Origin: Paramylibacter kogurei
GTDB taxonomy: Bacteria > Pseudomonadota > Alphaproteobacteria > Rhodobacterales > Rhodobacteraceae
NCBI RefSeq assembly: GCF_002742285.1
Contig: NZ_MDGM01000007.1
Location: 310,001 to 374,000, forward strand
Reading direction: 5' to 3'
DNA: 64,000 nucleotides
The position numbers were made by a program, and so were the translations under genes. Shown here piece by piece: positions 43,932-52,431 of the stretch. The notes under the pieces are model-generated. The model did no database searches, was not told the DNA's origin, and saw only the letters and a list, made by a program, of their open reading frames with translations. Each line of letters begins with the position of its first letter. Position 1 is the first letter of the stretch.

Positions 43932-45347
43932 TTAATCATGCCACGGCCCATTCACAGCCGTGCCCAGATCATCAAGTCGTTCAAACGTATGTGCGCCAAA
44001 ATAATCGCGCAATCCTTGGATCATGTTTGCGGTGGATTGACCCGTGCGTGACATGTTGTGAAAACTAAGCGCGGCAAACATTGCTGGGACATGCAAACCA
44101 TGGGCAACCGCGGCCGCCGTGACCTGTTGCAATGCGGGAATGTGATCTTTTAGACGTTGCCCAAACACAGGGGATAACGCCAAATTGGATCGCCCGCCAT
44201 TATCGTAAACATCTGAAATTTCATCCAAAAACACCGAACGGATGATACAACCCGCACGCCAAACACGCGCAATTGCCGCCAAATCCAAATTCCATTCAAA
44301 TTCGTTTGATGCCGCATGTAAAATTTCAAACCCTTGGGTATATGCGCAAACCTTGGCGGCGATCATCGCCTGTTCCAATGAATTTATCGCATCATCCCGA
44401 TCCCCCAACGCATTTCCCAACGCCGTTGGCGATGCACCAAATATCGTTTCCATCTCAAGGCGCATATCTTTTTGCGCGGATAAATTGCGTGCTTCGACAG
44501 CGGCGGCGATCAGGCTGTTTGGCTGACCCAAATGCAATGATTCCACCACGGACCAACGCCCCGTACCCTTTTGCCCTGCTTTATCAAGGATGATATCCAA
44601 CATTGCTCCACCGGTTTTCGGATCGGTGGCGGCGGCAACTTCGCCTGCGATTTCAATCAGATAGGAATTTAGCGGCCCATTCATCCATGATTTATATACA
44701 TCCGCGATTTCGCCCGCAGACATCCCCAAACCATCGCGCATAATGCCATAAGATTCTGCGATTTGTTGCATGTCGGCATATTCAATACCGTTGTGCAGCA
44801 TCTTGATAAAATGCCCCGATCCTCCTGGCCCAAACCAATCACAACATGGGGTACCTTCGAATTTGGCGGCGGCGTCTTTAAGCGCGCCTTCTACTCGTGC
44901 CCAGCTTTCGCGTGATCCGCCCGCCATGATTGATGGGCCGTGGCGCGCGCCCTCGGCACCGCCTGAAATACCCATACCAAGAAAATACAGGCCGAGATTT
45001 TCCAATTCGGCCGTGCGTCGTTCGGTTTCTTTATAATATGAATTTCCCAGATCGGCGATCAAATCGCCCTTGTCCAACAAGGGCTTAACCATTTCAATCA
45101 CGCTATCCAATGGTGCACCTGATGGAACAAGCACCAGAACCGTGCGCGGTGTGGGGAGCGATTTTATCAATGCTTCTGCGTCTTTGCAGATGATCAAGTC
45201 ACCTTTGAGCGCTTTACCTGCATCCGCGACCGCTTGCATTTTTTCGATGCTGCGATCCAGCATGGAAACGGAGTGGCCCTCTTCTGCTAGGTTTTGCGCA
45301 AAAGATGCGCCCATTACACCGATACCAATCAACCCCACATGTGCCAT
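43932..45347 (-). CDS. gnd: 6-phosphogluconate dehydrogenase, decarboxylating
   Basis: A 471-residue enzyme of the oxidative pentose phosphate pathway that converts 6-phosphogluconate to ribulose 5-phosphate, CO2 and NADPH. It has the Rossmann GIGVMGASFAQNLAEEG, the catalytic signature FLGMGISGGAEGARHGPSIM and KMLHNGIEYADMQQIAE. The length is standard for the long (dimeric) type. ATG 45347 follows GGAG. The upstream 160 bases hold a large imperfect hairpin and then the lipoprotein gene on the same strand. Confidence 0.95.
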   Translation of the reverse strand: MAHVGLIGIGVMGASFAQNLAEEGHSVSMLDRSIEKMQAVADAGKALKGDLIICKDAEALIKSLPTPRTVLVLVPSGAPLDSVIEMVKPLLDKGDLIADLGNSYYKETERRTAELENLGLYFLGMGISGGAEGARHGPSIMAGGSRESWARVEGALKDAAAKFEGTPCCDWFGPGGSGHFIKMLHNGIEYADMQQIAESYGIMRDGLGMSAGEIADVYKSWMNGPLNSYLIEIAGEVAAATDPKTGGAMLDIILDKAGQKGTGRWSVVESLHLGQPNSLIAAAVEARNLSAQKDMRLEMETIFGASPTALGNALGDRDDAINSLEQAMIAAKVCAYTQGFEILHAASNEFEWNLDLAAIARVWRAGCIIRSVFLDEISDVYDNGGRSNLALSPVFGQRLKDHIPALQQVTAAAVAHGLHVPAMFAALSFHNMSRTGQSTANMIQGLRDYFGAHTFERLDDLGTAVNGPWHD

Positions 45348-45429
45348 TCACAACTCCGCTTTTATTTCAGACAGGAAACCCTTTGTGCAATCGGCATGCA
45401 AGCATTTAAAGGCGCAGCGGTGATTTTTT

Positions 45430-45503
45430 GGCTTGCCGTGAATTTTGCGAATGCTGTGGGGAGAGACATATTCGCAAAAGTGAAACGTGTTTCACGGCAA
45501 GCC
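45430..45503. repeat. Large nested inverted repeat between the lipoprotein gene and gnd
   Basis: GGCTTGCCGTGAA (45430-45442) pairs perfectly with TTCACGGCAAGCC (45491-45503). Inside, TTTTGCGAAT (45443-45452) pairs with ATTCGCAAAA (45470-45479), leaving an 11-base bulge on one arm. That bulge with its flank also forms GTGAAAC-GT-GTTTCAC (45480-45495), a near LacI-type operator. The element starts 6 bases after the lipoprotein stop, but an A run rather than a T run follows on that strand, so it is not a standard terminator. Confidence 0.6.
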
Positions 45504-45509
45504 AGTTAA

Positions 45510-45668
45510 TCAGAACGAACTGCTAAATCGCGGTATATCGTTCAGATCATTCAAGCCCGCACCAGAAAAAGAATTCATTCCTGTATCAGCACAGGCGGTC
45601 AACATTCCCAACGCAGCAACGCCAAGAATGATTCTTGCGGTGGTAGAGAGTTTTAAAAAATGAGCCAT
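45510..45668 (-). CDS. Small lipoprotein (52 aa)
   Basis: This short gene reads MAHFLKLSTTARIILGVAAL then GMLTACADTGMNSFS and ends RFSSSF. A basic N-terminus, hydrophobic core and lipobox LTAC (Cys26) predict a lipoprotein with a mature part of 27 residues, rich in Gly, Asn, Asp and Ser, like the entericidin-sized lipoproteins. AGGA lies seven bases before the ATG. It is divergent from the TetR gene, and two palindromes lie between them, so it is probably under that regulator's control. No closer family is recognised. Confidence 0.75.
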   Translation of the reverse strand: MAHFLKLSTTARIILGVAALGMLTACADTGMNSFSGAGLNDLNDIPRFSSSF

Positions 45669-45689
45669 TTCAACATCCTAACATGTTTT

Positions 45690-45724
45690 GTAAGCATCGC
45701 TTACTATTTGTAAGCAACGCTTAT
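45690..45724. promoter_or_regulatory. Two tandem palindromic operators for the TetR regulator
   Basis: GTAAGCATCGCTTAC (45690-45704) and GTAAGCAACGCTTAT (45710-45724) are 15-base palindromes with six-base arms GTAAGC/GCTTAC. Their centres are 20 bases apart, about two helical turns, so two dimers would bind on one DNA face. They sit 21 bases before the lipoprotein start and 44 before the TetR start, over both likely promoters. Confidence 0.75.
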
Positions 45725-45768
45725 TTAGTATTGATTGACGCCGATGTAAACAGTGATTACAAAAAATT

Positions 45769-46404
45769 ATGGAAAAAATTCAAAAATTGAAACGCGGCGA
45801 CCTGAAAGAAGCATTGATTGATTATGCAATGGATGCCGCGTTGGACGGGCATGTTGAAACCATGTCGCTGCGACAGGCCGCACGTGATCTGGGTGTTTCA
45901 TCGGGGGCAGTTTATCGTCACTTTCCAGACAAGGATTCATTGCTGGCAGAGGTGGCCCATCTTGGATTTTTGGAATTGCGCGAAATATTTTTAGCAATCC
46001 GTCCAGAAGGTTCACCTGCAACAGATGTGAAAACCGCAATTGAACGCACCCATGCGTTGGTTAAGGCTTATATCAGTTTTGCAATTGCCAAACCCGCGTT
46101 GTGGCACATGATGTTTGGGCGCATTGGCGTGTTATGCCGTGAACGTATGATGAAAGATTCAGAGCATATGCGTTACACCCCGCTGGATGCGACGGGTGAA
46201 AATTTGAACGATTTATATGAATTGGGCGCATTGGACCGTAAGCCAAATATTTCTGATGTGCGCTATATTTGGTCGGCGGTTCATGGCGCGGCCGATTTGG
46301 CACAATCAGGTGCACGGATGGATTCCGATCAATTAGACGCAGTAATCAACGATACGGTTATACGAAATCTTCGCGCGGTAAGGTACAAAGACGAAACTGA
46401 TTAA
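45769..46404 (+). CDS. TetR/AcrR family transcriptional regulator
   Basis: A 211-residue repressor. The N-terminal helix-turn-helix reads MSLRQAARDLGVSSGAVYRHFPDKDSLLAEV, and the C-terminal ligand domain (about 80-190) resembles the TetR C-terminal WHG-type group (AKPALWHMMFGRIG, VRYIWSAVHGAADL). The inducing ligand is unknown. The upstream palindromes suggest autoregulation and control of the divergent lipoprotein. The stop overlaps the polA stop by four bases on the opposite strand. Confidence 0.9.
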   Translation: MEKIQKLKRGDLKEALIDYAMDAALDGHVETMSLRQAARDLGVSSGAVYRHFPDKDSLLAEVAHLGFLELREIFLAIRPEGSPATDVKTAIERTHALVKAYISFAIAKPALWHMMFGRIGVLCRERMMKDSEHMRYTPLDATGENLNDLYELGALDRKPNISDVRYIWSAVHGAADLAQSGARMDSDQLDAVINDTVIRNLRAVRYKDETD

Positions 46405-49214
46405 TGCGCTTCGGCCCAGTTGTTTCCAACGCCCGCATCCACGGTTAATGGCACGTCTAATTTCACCACTGGACTGGCCGCATTTTCCATGACTTTGCGT
46501 ACCGTTTCGGTTGTTTCTTCGACCGCATCTTTTGGTACCTCGAACAGCAATTCATCATGTACTTGCAGTAACATTTTGGCGGGAAAATTCTTGATCGCAT
46601 CGGGCATTTGAATCATGGCGCGGCGGATTACATCGGCGGCGGTGCCTTGGATTGGAGCGTTGATTGCAGCGCGTTTTGCAAATCCTGCATGGGGACCTTT
46701 GGCGTTAATTTCAGCGGTATGAATTTTGCGCCCAAAAAGCGTTTCAACATGGCCGTGTTCTTTGGCGAATGCCACCGTATCATCCATATATTTGCGAATA
46801 CCGGGGAAGCGTTCGAAATAGGTGTCGATAAACGCCTGTGCCTCTTTGCGAGGAATACGCAAATTTCGTGCAAGCCCAAATCCGCTTATCCCATATATCA
46901 CACCAAAGTTAATCGCCTTGGCTTGGCGGCGGATCATTGGGTCCATGCCCTCTATCGGGACATGGAACATTTCGGATGCGGTCATGGCATGAATGTCATG
47001 ACCATCCAGAAACGCCTGCTTTAGATTATCAATTTTGGCGATATGCGCCAAAATGCGCAGCTCGATCTGGCTGTAATCAAGGGCAAGCAATACATTACCC
47101 TCTTCGGCGACAAATGCCTCGCGGATTTTGCGCCCCGCTTCGGAGCGGATCGGAATATTTTGCAGATTTGGATCGGTGGATGCCAACCGCCCCGTGGACG
47201 CCCCCGAAATCACATAGGATGTATGCACCCGCCCCGTATCAGGATTGATATGGGTTTGCAGCGCGTCGGTATAGGTGCTTTTAAGTTTTGACATTTGACG
47301 CCAATCCAACACGCGCGCAGGCAGATCGTGACCCTCTGCGGCCAAGTCTTCTAAAATATCAACACCTGTTGAATATGCGCCCGTTTTACCCTTTTTACCG
47401 CCCTCAAGCCCAAGTTCGTCAAACAGAATTTCACCAAGCTGTTTTGGCGAACCCACATTGAATGACCGCCCTGCCAGTTCGTGAATTTCAGATTCCAATC
47501 CCGCCATGGATTGCGCAAAACTATTGGACATGCGCGACAGGTGATCGCGATCAACCTTGATCCCGTTCATTTCCATTTTTGCAAGCACTGGGATCAGCGG
47601 GCGTTCAAGTGTTTCATAAACCTTTGTAACCTTGGCCGCGTGAAGCTGTGGTTTAAACATTTGCCAAAGGCGCAACGTGATGTCGGCATCTTCGGCGGCG
47701 TATTTCGTCGCCTCATCAATTGGAACCAAATCAAATGTGATCGCGGATTTTCCTGTGCCCAAAATCGATTTGATCGAAATCGGTTTGTGATCCAGATATC
47801 GTTCAGCCAACGCATCCATCCCGTGATTATGCAACCCACCGTGGAGTGCATATGACAGCAACATCGTGTCATCAATCGGGGCGATATCAATGCCATTGCG
47901 TTTGAAAATCTTGGCATCATATTTCATGTTTTGCCCGATTTTCAGAATGCTTTCATCTTGCAAAACGGGGCGTAGGATATCCAAGGCTTGATCAAGTGGA
48001 ATTTGGTTGGGGGCAAGGTTGGAACCACCAAACAAATCGCCTTCGCCCTCTTTATGGATCAGCGGAATGTAACAAGCCTCGCCCGGTTCCACGCTTAAAC
48101 AGATACCAACCAGATCAACGATCATTTCGTTTAAACCCGTGGTTTCGGTATCCACCGCGACATAACCGCGATCATAGATTTTTTGAACCCATGCGTTCAG
48201 ACGATCAACATCGCGCACGGTTTCGTATTTTTCCGGATCAATTGGCAATTGCGCGGCGGGTGTGGCTGTGCCCGATGGGCCAGTATCGGAAACCGGTTCG
48301 GCAATCGCAGGCGCATCAACACCCAGCTTTGCCGCAATCCGTGCGGACATGGTGCGAAATTCCATTTCCGCCAAAAACGGCAACAATACATCTGGATCGG
48401 GGGCATTCACCGCCATGTCGTCGAATGACAAATCAATTGGTGTATCCAATTTCAATGTCACCAATTCGCGGCTTATGCGGATTTGATCAGCCTTTTCAAT
48501 CAGGGTTTCGCGGCGTTTGGGTTGTTTAATTTCGCCGGCGCGTTCCAACAATGTATCCAGATCACCGTATTCGTTGATCAAGAGCGCGGCGGTTTTAATC
48601 CCGATGCCCGGTGCACCTGGGATATTATCCACACTGTCGCCCGCGAGTGATTGCACATCAATCACGCGATCTGGGCCAACACCGAATTTTTCTTCGACTT
48701 GTTCAACGCCGATGCGGCGGTTTTTCATCGCATCATACATTTCAACCCCGCCGCCAACCATTTGCATCAAATCCTTGTCTGATGAAACGATTGTGACGCG
48801 TGCACCCGCTGTACGCGCCTGATCGGCAAGCGTTGCGATGATATCGTCTGCTTCGAAACCTTCGGCTTCGATACAGGCCAAGTTGAACGCACGTGTTGCA
48901 TCACGTGTGATCGGGAATTGCGGTGCAAGGTCCTCTGGTGCGGGGGGGCGATGAGCCTTGTATTCGGGATAGATATCGGATCGAAATGTTTTACCCTTGT
49001 GATCAAACACCACGGCCAGATGGGTTGGTGCATCTGATCCTTTTTGATCCTCGACCATTTTGAATAGCATATTGCAAAAGCCGCTGATCGCGCCCACGGG
49101 CAATCCATCGGATTTACGCGTGAGCGGGGGCAAGGCATGATAGGCGCGGAAAATAAATCCTGACCCATCAATCAGGTGTAAATGATGACCTTTACCAAAC
49201 GTTGTTTGTGACAT
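46401..49214 (-). CDS. polA: DNA polymerase I
   Basis: A complete 937-residue PolA used in Okazaki fragment processing and repair. The 5' nuclease domain (LIDGSGFIFRAYHALPP, VSSDKDLMQMV, SLAGDSVDNIPGAPGIG) covers about 1-300. The 3'-5' exonuclease keeps the DxE motif in VAVDTETTGL. The polymerase has motif A LLALDYSQIELRILAH, motif B RRQAKAINFGVIYGIS and motif C LLQVHDELLFEV. All three activities look intact. It is convergent with the TetR gene. Confidence 0.97.
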   Translation of the reverse strand: MSQTTFGKGHHLHLIDGSGFIFRAYHALPPLTRKSDGLPVGAISGFCNMLFKMVEDQKGSDAPTHLAVVFDHKGKTFRSDIYPEYKAHRPPAPEDLAPQFPITRDATRAFNLACIEAEGFEADDIIATLADQARTAGARVTIVSSDKDLMQMVGGGVEMYDAMKNRRIGVEQVEEKFGVGPDRVIDVQSLAGDSVDNIPGAPGIGIKTAALLINEYGDLDTLLERAGEIKQPKRRETLIEKADQIRISRELVTLKLDTPIDLSFDDMAVNAPDPDVLLPFLAEMEFRTMSARIAAKLGVDAPAIAEPVSDTGPSGTATPAAQLPIDPEKYETVRDVDRLNAWVQKIYDRGYVAVDTETTGLNEMIVDLVGICLSVEPGEACYIPLIHKEGEGDLFGGSNLAPNQIPLDQALDILRPVLQDESILKIGQNMKYDAKIFKRNGIDIAPIDDTMLLSYALHGGLHNHGMDALAERYLDHKPISIKSILGTGKSAITFDLVPIDEATKYAAEDADITLRLWQMFKPQLHAAKVTKVYETLERPLIPVLAKMEMNGIKVDRDHLSRMSNSFAQSMAGLESEIHELAGRSFNVGSPKQLGEILFDELGLEGGKKGKTGAYSTGVDILEDLAAEGHDLPARVLDWRQMSKLKSTYTDALQTHINPDTGRVHTSYVISGASTGRLASTDPNLQNIPIRSEAGRKIREAFVAEEGNVLLALDYSQIELRILAHIAKIDNLKQAFLDGHDIHAMTASEMFHVPIEGMDPMIRRQAKAINFGVIYGISGFGLARNLRIPRKEAQAFIDTYFERFPGIRKYMDDTVAFAKEHGHVETLFGRKIHTAEINAKGPHAGFAKRAAINAPIQGTAADVIRRAMIQMPDAIKNFPAKMLLQVHDELLFEVPKDAVEETTETVRKVMENAASPVVKLDVPLTVDAGVGNNWAEAH

Positions 49215-49266
49215 CCTGACACCCTCTTTGATTTTAATATTCTTTTAACCGACAGAAACCGCCAGT

Positions 49267-49443
49267 TTAATGCGCGTTATCTGCGTCTGGTTTGATAACA
49301 TATTTGCAATCGCAATATGGGCATTCCACCCAACCTTGTTCAGCCGGAATTTGCAGCCATACGCGTGGATGCCCACCTTCGCCGCCATCACATGCGATGC
49401 GGTATTTTTCGACATAAACTGTTTCTGGTGCGTCTTGAGACAT
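49267..49443 (-). CDS. Zinc-finger protein, zf-CHCC family (58 aa)
   Basis: A short gene reading MSQDAPETVYVEKYRIACDG and ending VIKPDADNAH. Cys18, His25, Cys41 and Cys44 form the C-x6-H-x15-C-x2-C pattern of the zf-CHCC family (PF10276, related to the NDUFS6 zinc domain of complex I). GGAG lies eight bases before the ATG. In alphaproteobacteria these proteins are widespread single-domain proteins; a complex I link is possible but not shown. It lies 52 bases upstream of polA on the same strand. Confidence 0.85.
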   Translation of the reverse strand: MSQDAPETVYVEKYRIACDGGEGGHPRVWLQIPAEQGWVECPYCDCKYVIKPDADNAH

Positions 49444-49528
49444 TCATTTGCTCCGAAATTCAACTGTTGAACTTGTTTAGCTAAGCATTGCGATTGCTGC
49501 AATGGGTTGCGCCGATTTTGCGCAAGTT

Positions 49529-49906
49529 TCAGGTGGCTGGTAACATCCGCCCCAACATGCGTCCTGCCAAAATATGCGCATGCAGATGGGGCACATCTTG
49601 GACACCGTGTTTGCCAGAATTTGCGATCAACCGATAGCCATCCGCATCATCAGGGCAAACCCCCAACATGGTACAGACCTTGCCAATGGTGCGTACCCAA
49701 TCAAGGATTTCAACGTCGCTGGCATTATTCGCAAAGTGATCAAAATTCACATATGCGCCCTTTGGGATGATCAACACATGATCAGGTGCTTGGGGTGCGA
49801 TATCGCGAAATGCCAAACAATGATCCGTTTCCAAAACCGTATCATTCGGAATTTCACCACGCAAAATTTTAGCAAAGATATTTTGATCGTCGTATTGATA
49901 AGCCAT
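49529..49906 (-). CDS. HIT family hydrolase (HINT-like)
   Basis: A 125-residue histidine triad protein. It opens YDDQNIFAKILRGEIPNDTVLETD, and the active site HLHAHILAGR supplies the His-x-His-x-His triad. HINT enzymes remove groups from the phosphate of nucleoside phosphoramidates. The length is standard. It lies 8 bases downstream of the GT14 gene on the same strand, so they are probably co-transcribed. Confidence 0.92.
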   Translation of the reverse strand: MAYQYDDQNIFAKILRGEIPNDTVLETDHCLAFRDIAPQAPDHVLIIPKGAYVNFDHFANNASDVEILDWVRTIGKVCTMLGVCPDDADGYRLIANSGKHGVQDVPHLHAHILAGRMLGRMLPAT

Positions 49907-49914
49907 GAATGATC

Positions 49915-51480
49915 CTATTTCGTTTTCAGCGCTGCCAGTAATGGCGCGGCCTTCTTTTGAGATACTTCCAAAAATTCGGCCAATACTGCAACCTGTTTTT
50001 CAGACTTTGCATTGCGTGTAATGTGGAAAAAATCGTGATAACCAGCGGAACCGATTTCGTCATTTTTCTCCGCAATTTCCATTTTCATTGCACGCGCGAT
50101 TTGATCGCTTTCAAAATCTGAATATGTTGCATCTTCGCCAAGCTTTTTGCGAAGTTCATGACGGATTTCGCTGTTTTCATCGCTTTCGATCAACAGCACC
50201 CGCGTTTCGCACGCATCATGATAAATATCATCAATCACGTATTTCGCACTGGGTGTCACACAAATCGTCAGACGTTCCGAATTGGTGGCGTCAAAAACCG
50301 TGCGCAAGAATGCGCGGCGGTGGCGGCCACGTTTTTCCACGTTTGATTGCAAACCGCCCAAATCCAAAATTTCCGCATCATCTTCTTCAAAGATATAACC
50401 ACAGCTGGAAAGTGTGGTCATATGCGACACCATAGAAGAGAGCGCGCGACCAAGGCGGCGATCAAATGATACAATCACATAAACCGTTCGCCCCTTGCCG
50501 ATGCTGTTGCCACGATCCCAAATACGCCCCGAAAATCGCCGCCCATGTCGCCCTGCTTGCACCAAATGGCCAAAAATGTTTTTGCCGTCATCCTTGACGA
50601 TTTTCGGCATGGTTTCGGATTGATACAGATCCAGCAACTTGGTGCGAAACGGGCCCGCATTTGTGGATGCCTTGCGTGCGAAAAAGCGATCTTGGCGAGT
50701 AAGAAAATCCATATGATCGCTGTAAAACGTAACCGGCTTGCCATAATCAGAAAACATCAAAAACGTTGGTGGGGCATTTTTGATTTCTTCTTTTGGCACC
50801 AAATGCGACACCACAGTTTGAAAAAAGCATTCGTCGGGAATCCACACCGTTTTAAAAAACCGCACAACATCCGTGCGTTTTTTCACAAACGCGAGCACTG
50901 CATCCACCGTTGATCGGCGCAGGCAAAACCACTGTGACCCGATTTTCATCTCAAAACCCTTGGGGACATCACGTTTTAAGCCCAAGATTTGTTGTGCTTT
51001 GATCAGATGATAAAACAGATTTGGATATTTGCGTTCATTCAGGAAATGACGATAGTGAAGCCGTTCTTCCTTGATCCCAGTTTGAATCCAGCCTGCGTTC
51101 CAAAAATCATGATGTTCGATATGATCAGTATTTTCCGCATCAAGAGACTGATGAACATAGGCCGCAGATTTAATGGGCGAACAATCACCCGAAATCAAAA
51201 AACAATGCGTAAGGTCGGGAAAATGATCAATTGCGGTTTGCAACCCATTTAGCGTTGCCTGCACCAACGACCATTCACCCCAACCGCATTTCACCCGTTT
51301 GGCAAATGCCACATTTGGCATATCCGACAACAACGATTTGAGTTTTTGAAATTCACTTTTGGGTGCGGCACCATCAAAATGAATGGCAACACAATCGCCC
51401 GCATTCACCAACGCCGTGGCCTGTTGTGCGATTGCCTCTGCATTTGCGTGGCACAGTAAAATATACGCGATCTTTGCCAA
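49915..51480 (-). CDS. GT14-family (core-2/I-branching type) glycosyltransferase
   Basis: A 521-residue protein. The N-terminal half (MAKIAYILLCHANAEAIAQQ, CGWGEWSLVQATLNGLQTAI, LTHCFLISGDCSPIKS, GSQWFCLRRSTVDAV, PDECFFQTVVSHL) matches the branching beta-1,6-N-acetylglucosaminyltransferase / xylosyltransferase family. The C-terminal half (about 290-521) is a separate domain that I know mainly from Rhodobacterales homologues and to which I can give no function. No membrane segment is seen. The start is TTG 51480 with GGA upstream. It is divergent from a sulfotransferase over 147 bases, suggesting joint action on one glycan. Confidence 0.8.
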   Translation of the reverse strand: MAKIAYILLCHANAEAIAQQATALVNAGDCVAIHFDGAAPKSEFQKLKSLLSDMPNVAFAKRVKCGWGEWSLVQATLNGLQTAIDHFPDLTHCFLISGDCSPIKSAAYVHQSLDAENTDHIEHHDFWNAGWIQTGIKEERLHYRHFLNERKYPNLFYHLIKAQQILGLKRDVPKGFEMKIGSQWFCLRRSTVDAVLAFVKKRTDVVRFFKTVWIPDECFFQTVVSHLVPKEEIKNAPPTFLMFSDYGKPVTFYSDHMDFLTRQDRFFARKASTNAGPFRTKLLDLYQSETMPKIVKDDGKNIFGHLVQAGRHGRRFSGRIWDRGNSIGKGRTVYVIVSFDRRLGRALSSMVSHMTTLSSCGYIFEEDDAEILDLGGLQSNVEKRGRHRRAFLRTVFDATNSERLTICVTPSAKYVIDDIYHDACETRVLLIESDENSEIRHELRKKLGEDATYSDFESDQIARAMKMEIAEKNDEIGSAGYHDFFHITRNAKSEKQVAVLAEFLEVSQKKAAPLLAALKTK

Positions 51481-51627
51481 ATTCTTTTCCGTCTGGTTGC
51501 ACAGCAGTGTTGCTATGGCTTGGATATTTCAAATTGTCCACTTTTATGTGGATTATTTTCAAAATGCCTTATAATTTCCTAATTCGAATTTTAGATGCAT
51601 TTCATTGATATAATAGGTGAATAAAAT

Positions 51628-52431
51628 ATGGGTTTCCCAGGAACTTGGATGACACAAAGCAATAGCGTGGCCTATCGCGTCATTCCAAAATGTGCATGTT
51701 CGACAATCGGGCAAATTATGTATTATTCCGACCACGGCGAATTTTTCGACGGTGATGTACATGATGCGACCTCTGGTATTCACAAATGGGGCATCGAAGA
51801 ATCCAAGCAAAACATCATTGATCGCATGCGCGCCCAAGATACCTATACCTTCACATGTGTGCGCAACCCGTACACGCGCATTCTGTCTTCGTTTTTTGAT
51901 AAAATTTGCGGGATTCAACGCAACGGCAATTATTATCGCGGCAACATGGTGCCAAAGCTGATTGCGCAATATGGCATTGAAAACACAGGCGATTTTGATC
52001 AGATCAAATCATTTCGCCGTTTTTTACTGTTCGCACGTGATACCATTCGTTTTCGCCGCCCCATGGACCCAGATATTCATTGGTCATCAACATCTGGTCA
52101 CGCATCAACGCTGATCGTGAATGGCGGTCGCTATAACAAAATCATCACCACCGAAAATTTCAAAGAAGGTATGAAAGACGTGATGAAAAACGTCGATGCC
52201 AAGCACGAGCTCGACATCGACACGATGCCACGTTTCAACGAAAGCGAAGGCCACGGACCAAAACGCGCCCATCCCGTGGCAGATTATTTTGACGATCTAT
52301 CCATTCATTTGGTTTACGAAATCTACAAACGTGATTTCGATATGTTTGGCTATGACTGGCAAGATCCATCACGCAAAGAACCCATCAAAGAAATCGACCT
52401 AGATATGGTTCACGCCGTTTTGGGCGATTAA
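51628..52431 (+). CDS. Sulfotransferase family 2 protein
   Basis: A 267-residue sulfotransferase. The PAPS 5'-phosphosulfate loop is VIPKCACSTIGQIM and the 3'-phosphate motif is FTCVRNPYTRILSSFFDKI, as in carbohydrate sulfotransferases of the Sulfotransfer_2 type. It has no signal peptide. The acceptor is unknown, but the divergent GT14 glycosyltransferase points to a glycan. The stop overlaps that of the converging PfkB kinase gene by four bases. ATG 51628 follows AGGTG; a later ATG at 51649 is possible. Confidence 0.85.
   Translation: MGFPGTWMTQSNSVAYRVIPKCACSTIGQIMYYSDHGEFFDGDVHDATSGIHKWGIEESKQNIIDRMRAQDTYTFTCVRNPYTRILSSFFDKICGIQRNGNYYRGNMVPKLIAQYGIENTGDFDQIKSFRRFLLFARDTIRFRRPMDPDIHWSSTSGHASTLIVNGGRYNKIITTENFKEGMKDVMKNVDAKHELDIDTMPRFNESEGHGPKRAHPVADYFDDLSIHLVYEIYKRDFDMFGYDWQDPSRKEPIKEIDLDMVHAVLGD

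Noticed and set aside
49270..49470. 66-codon plus-strand frame upstream of polA
   Set aside because: It is the antisense of the zf-CHCC gene, which has a clear metal motif and ribosome site.
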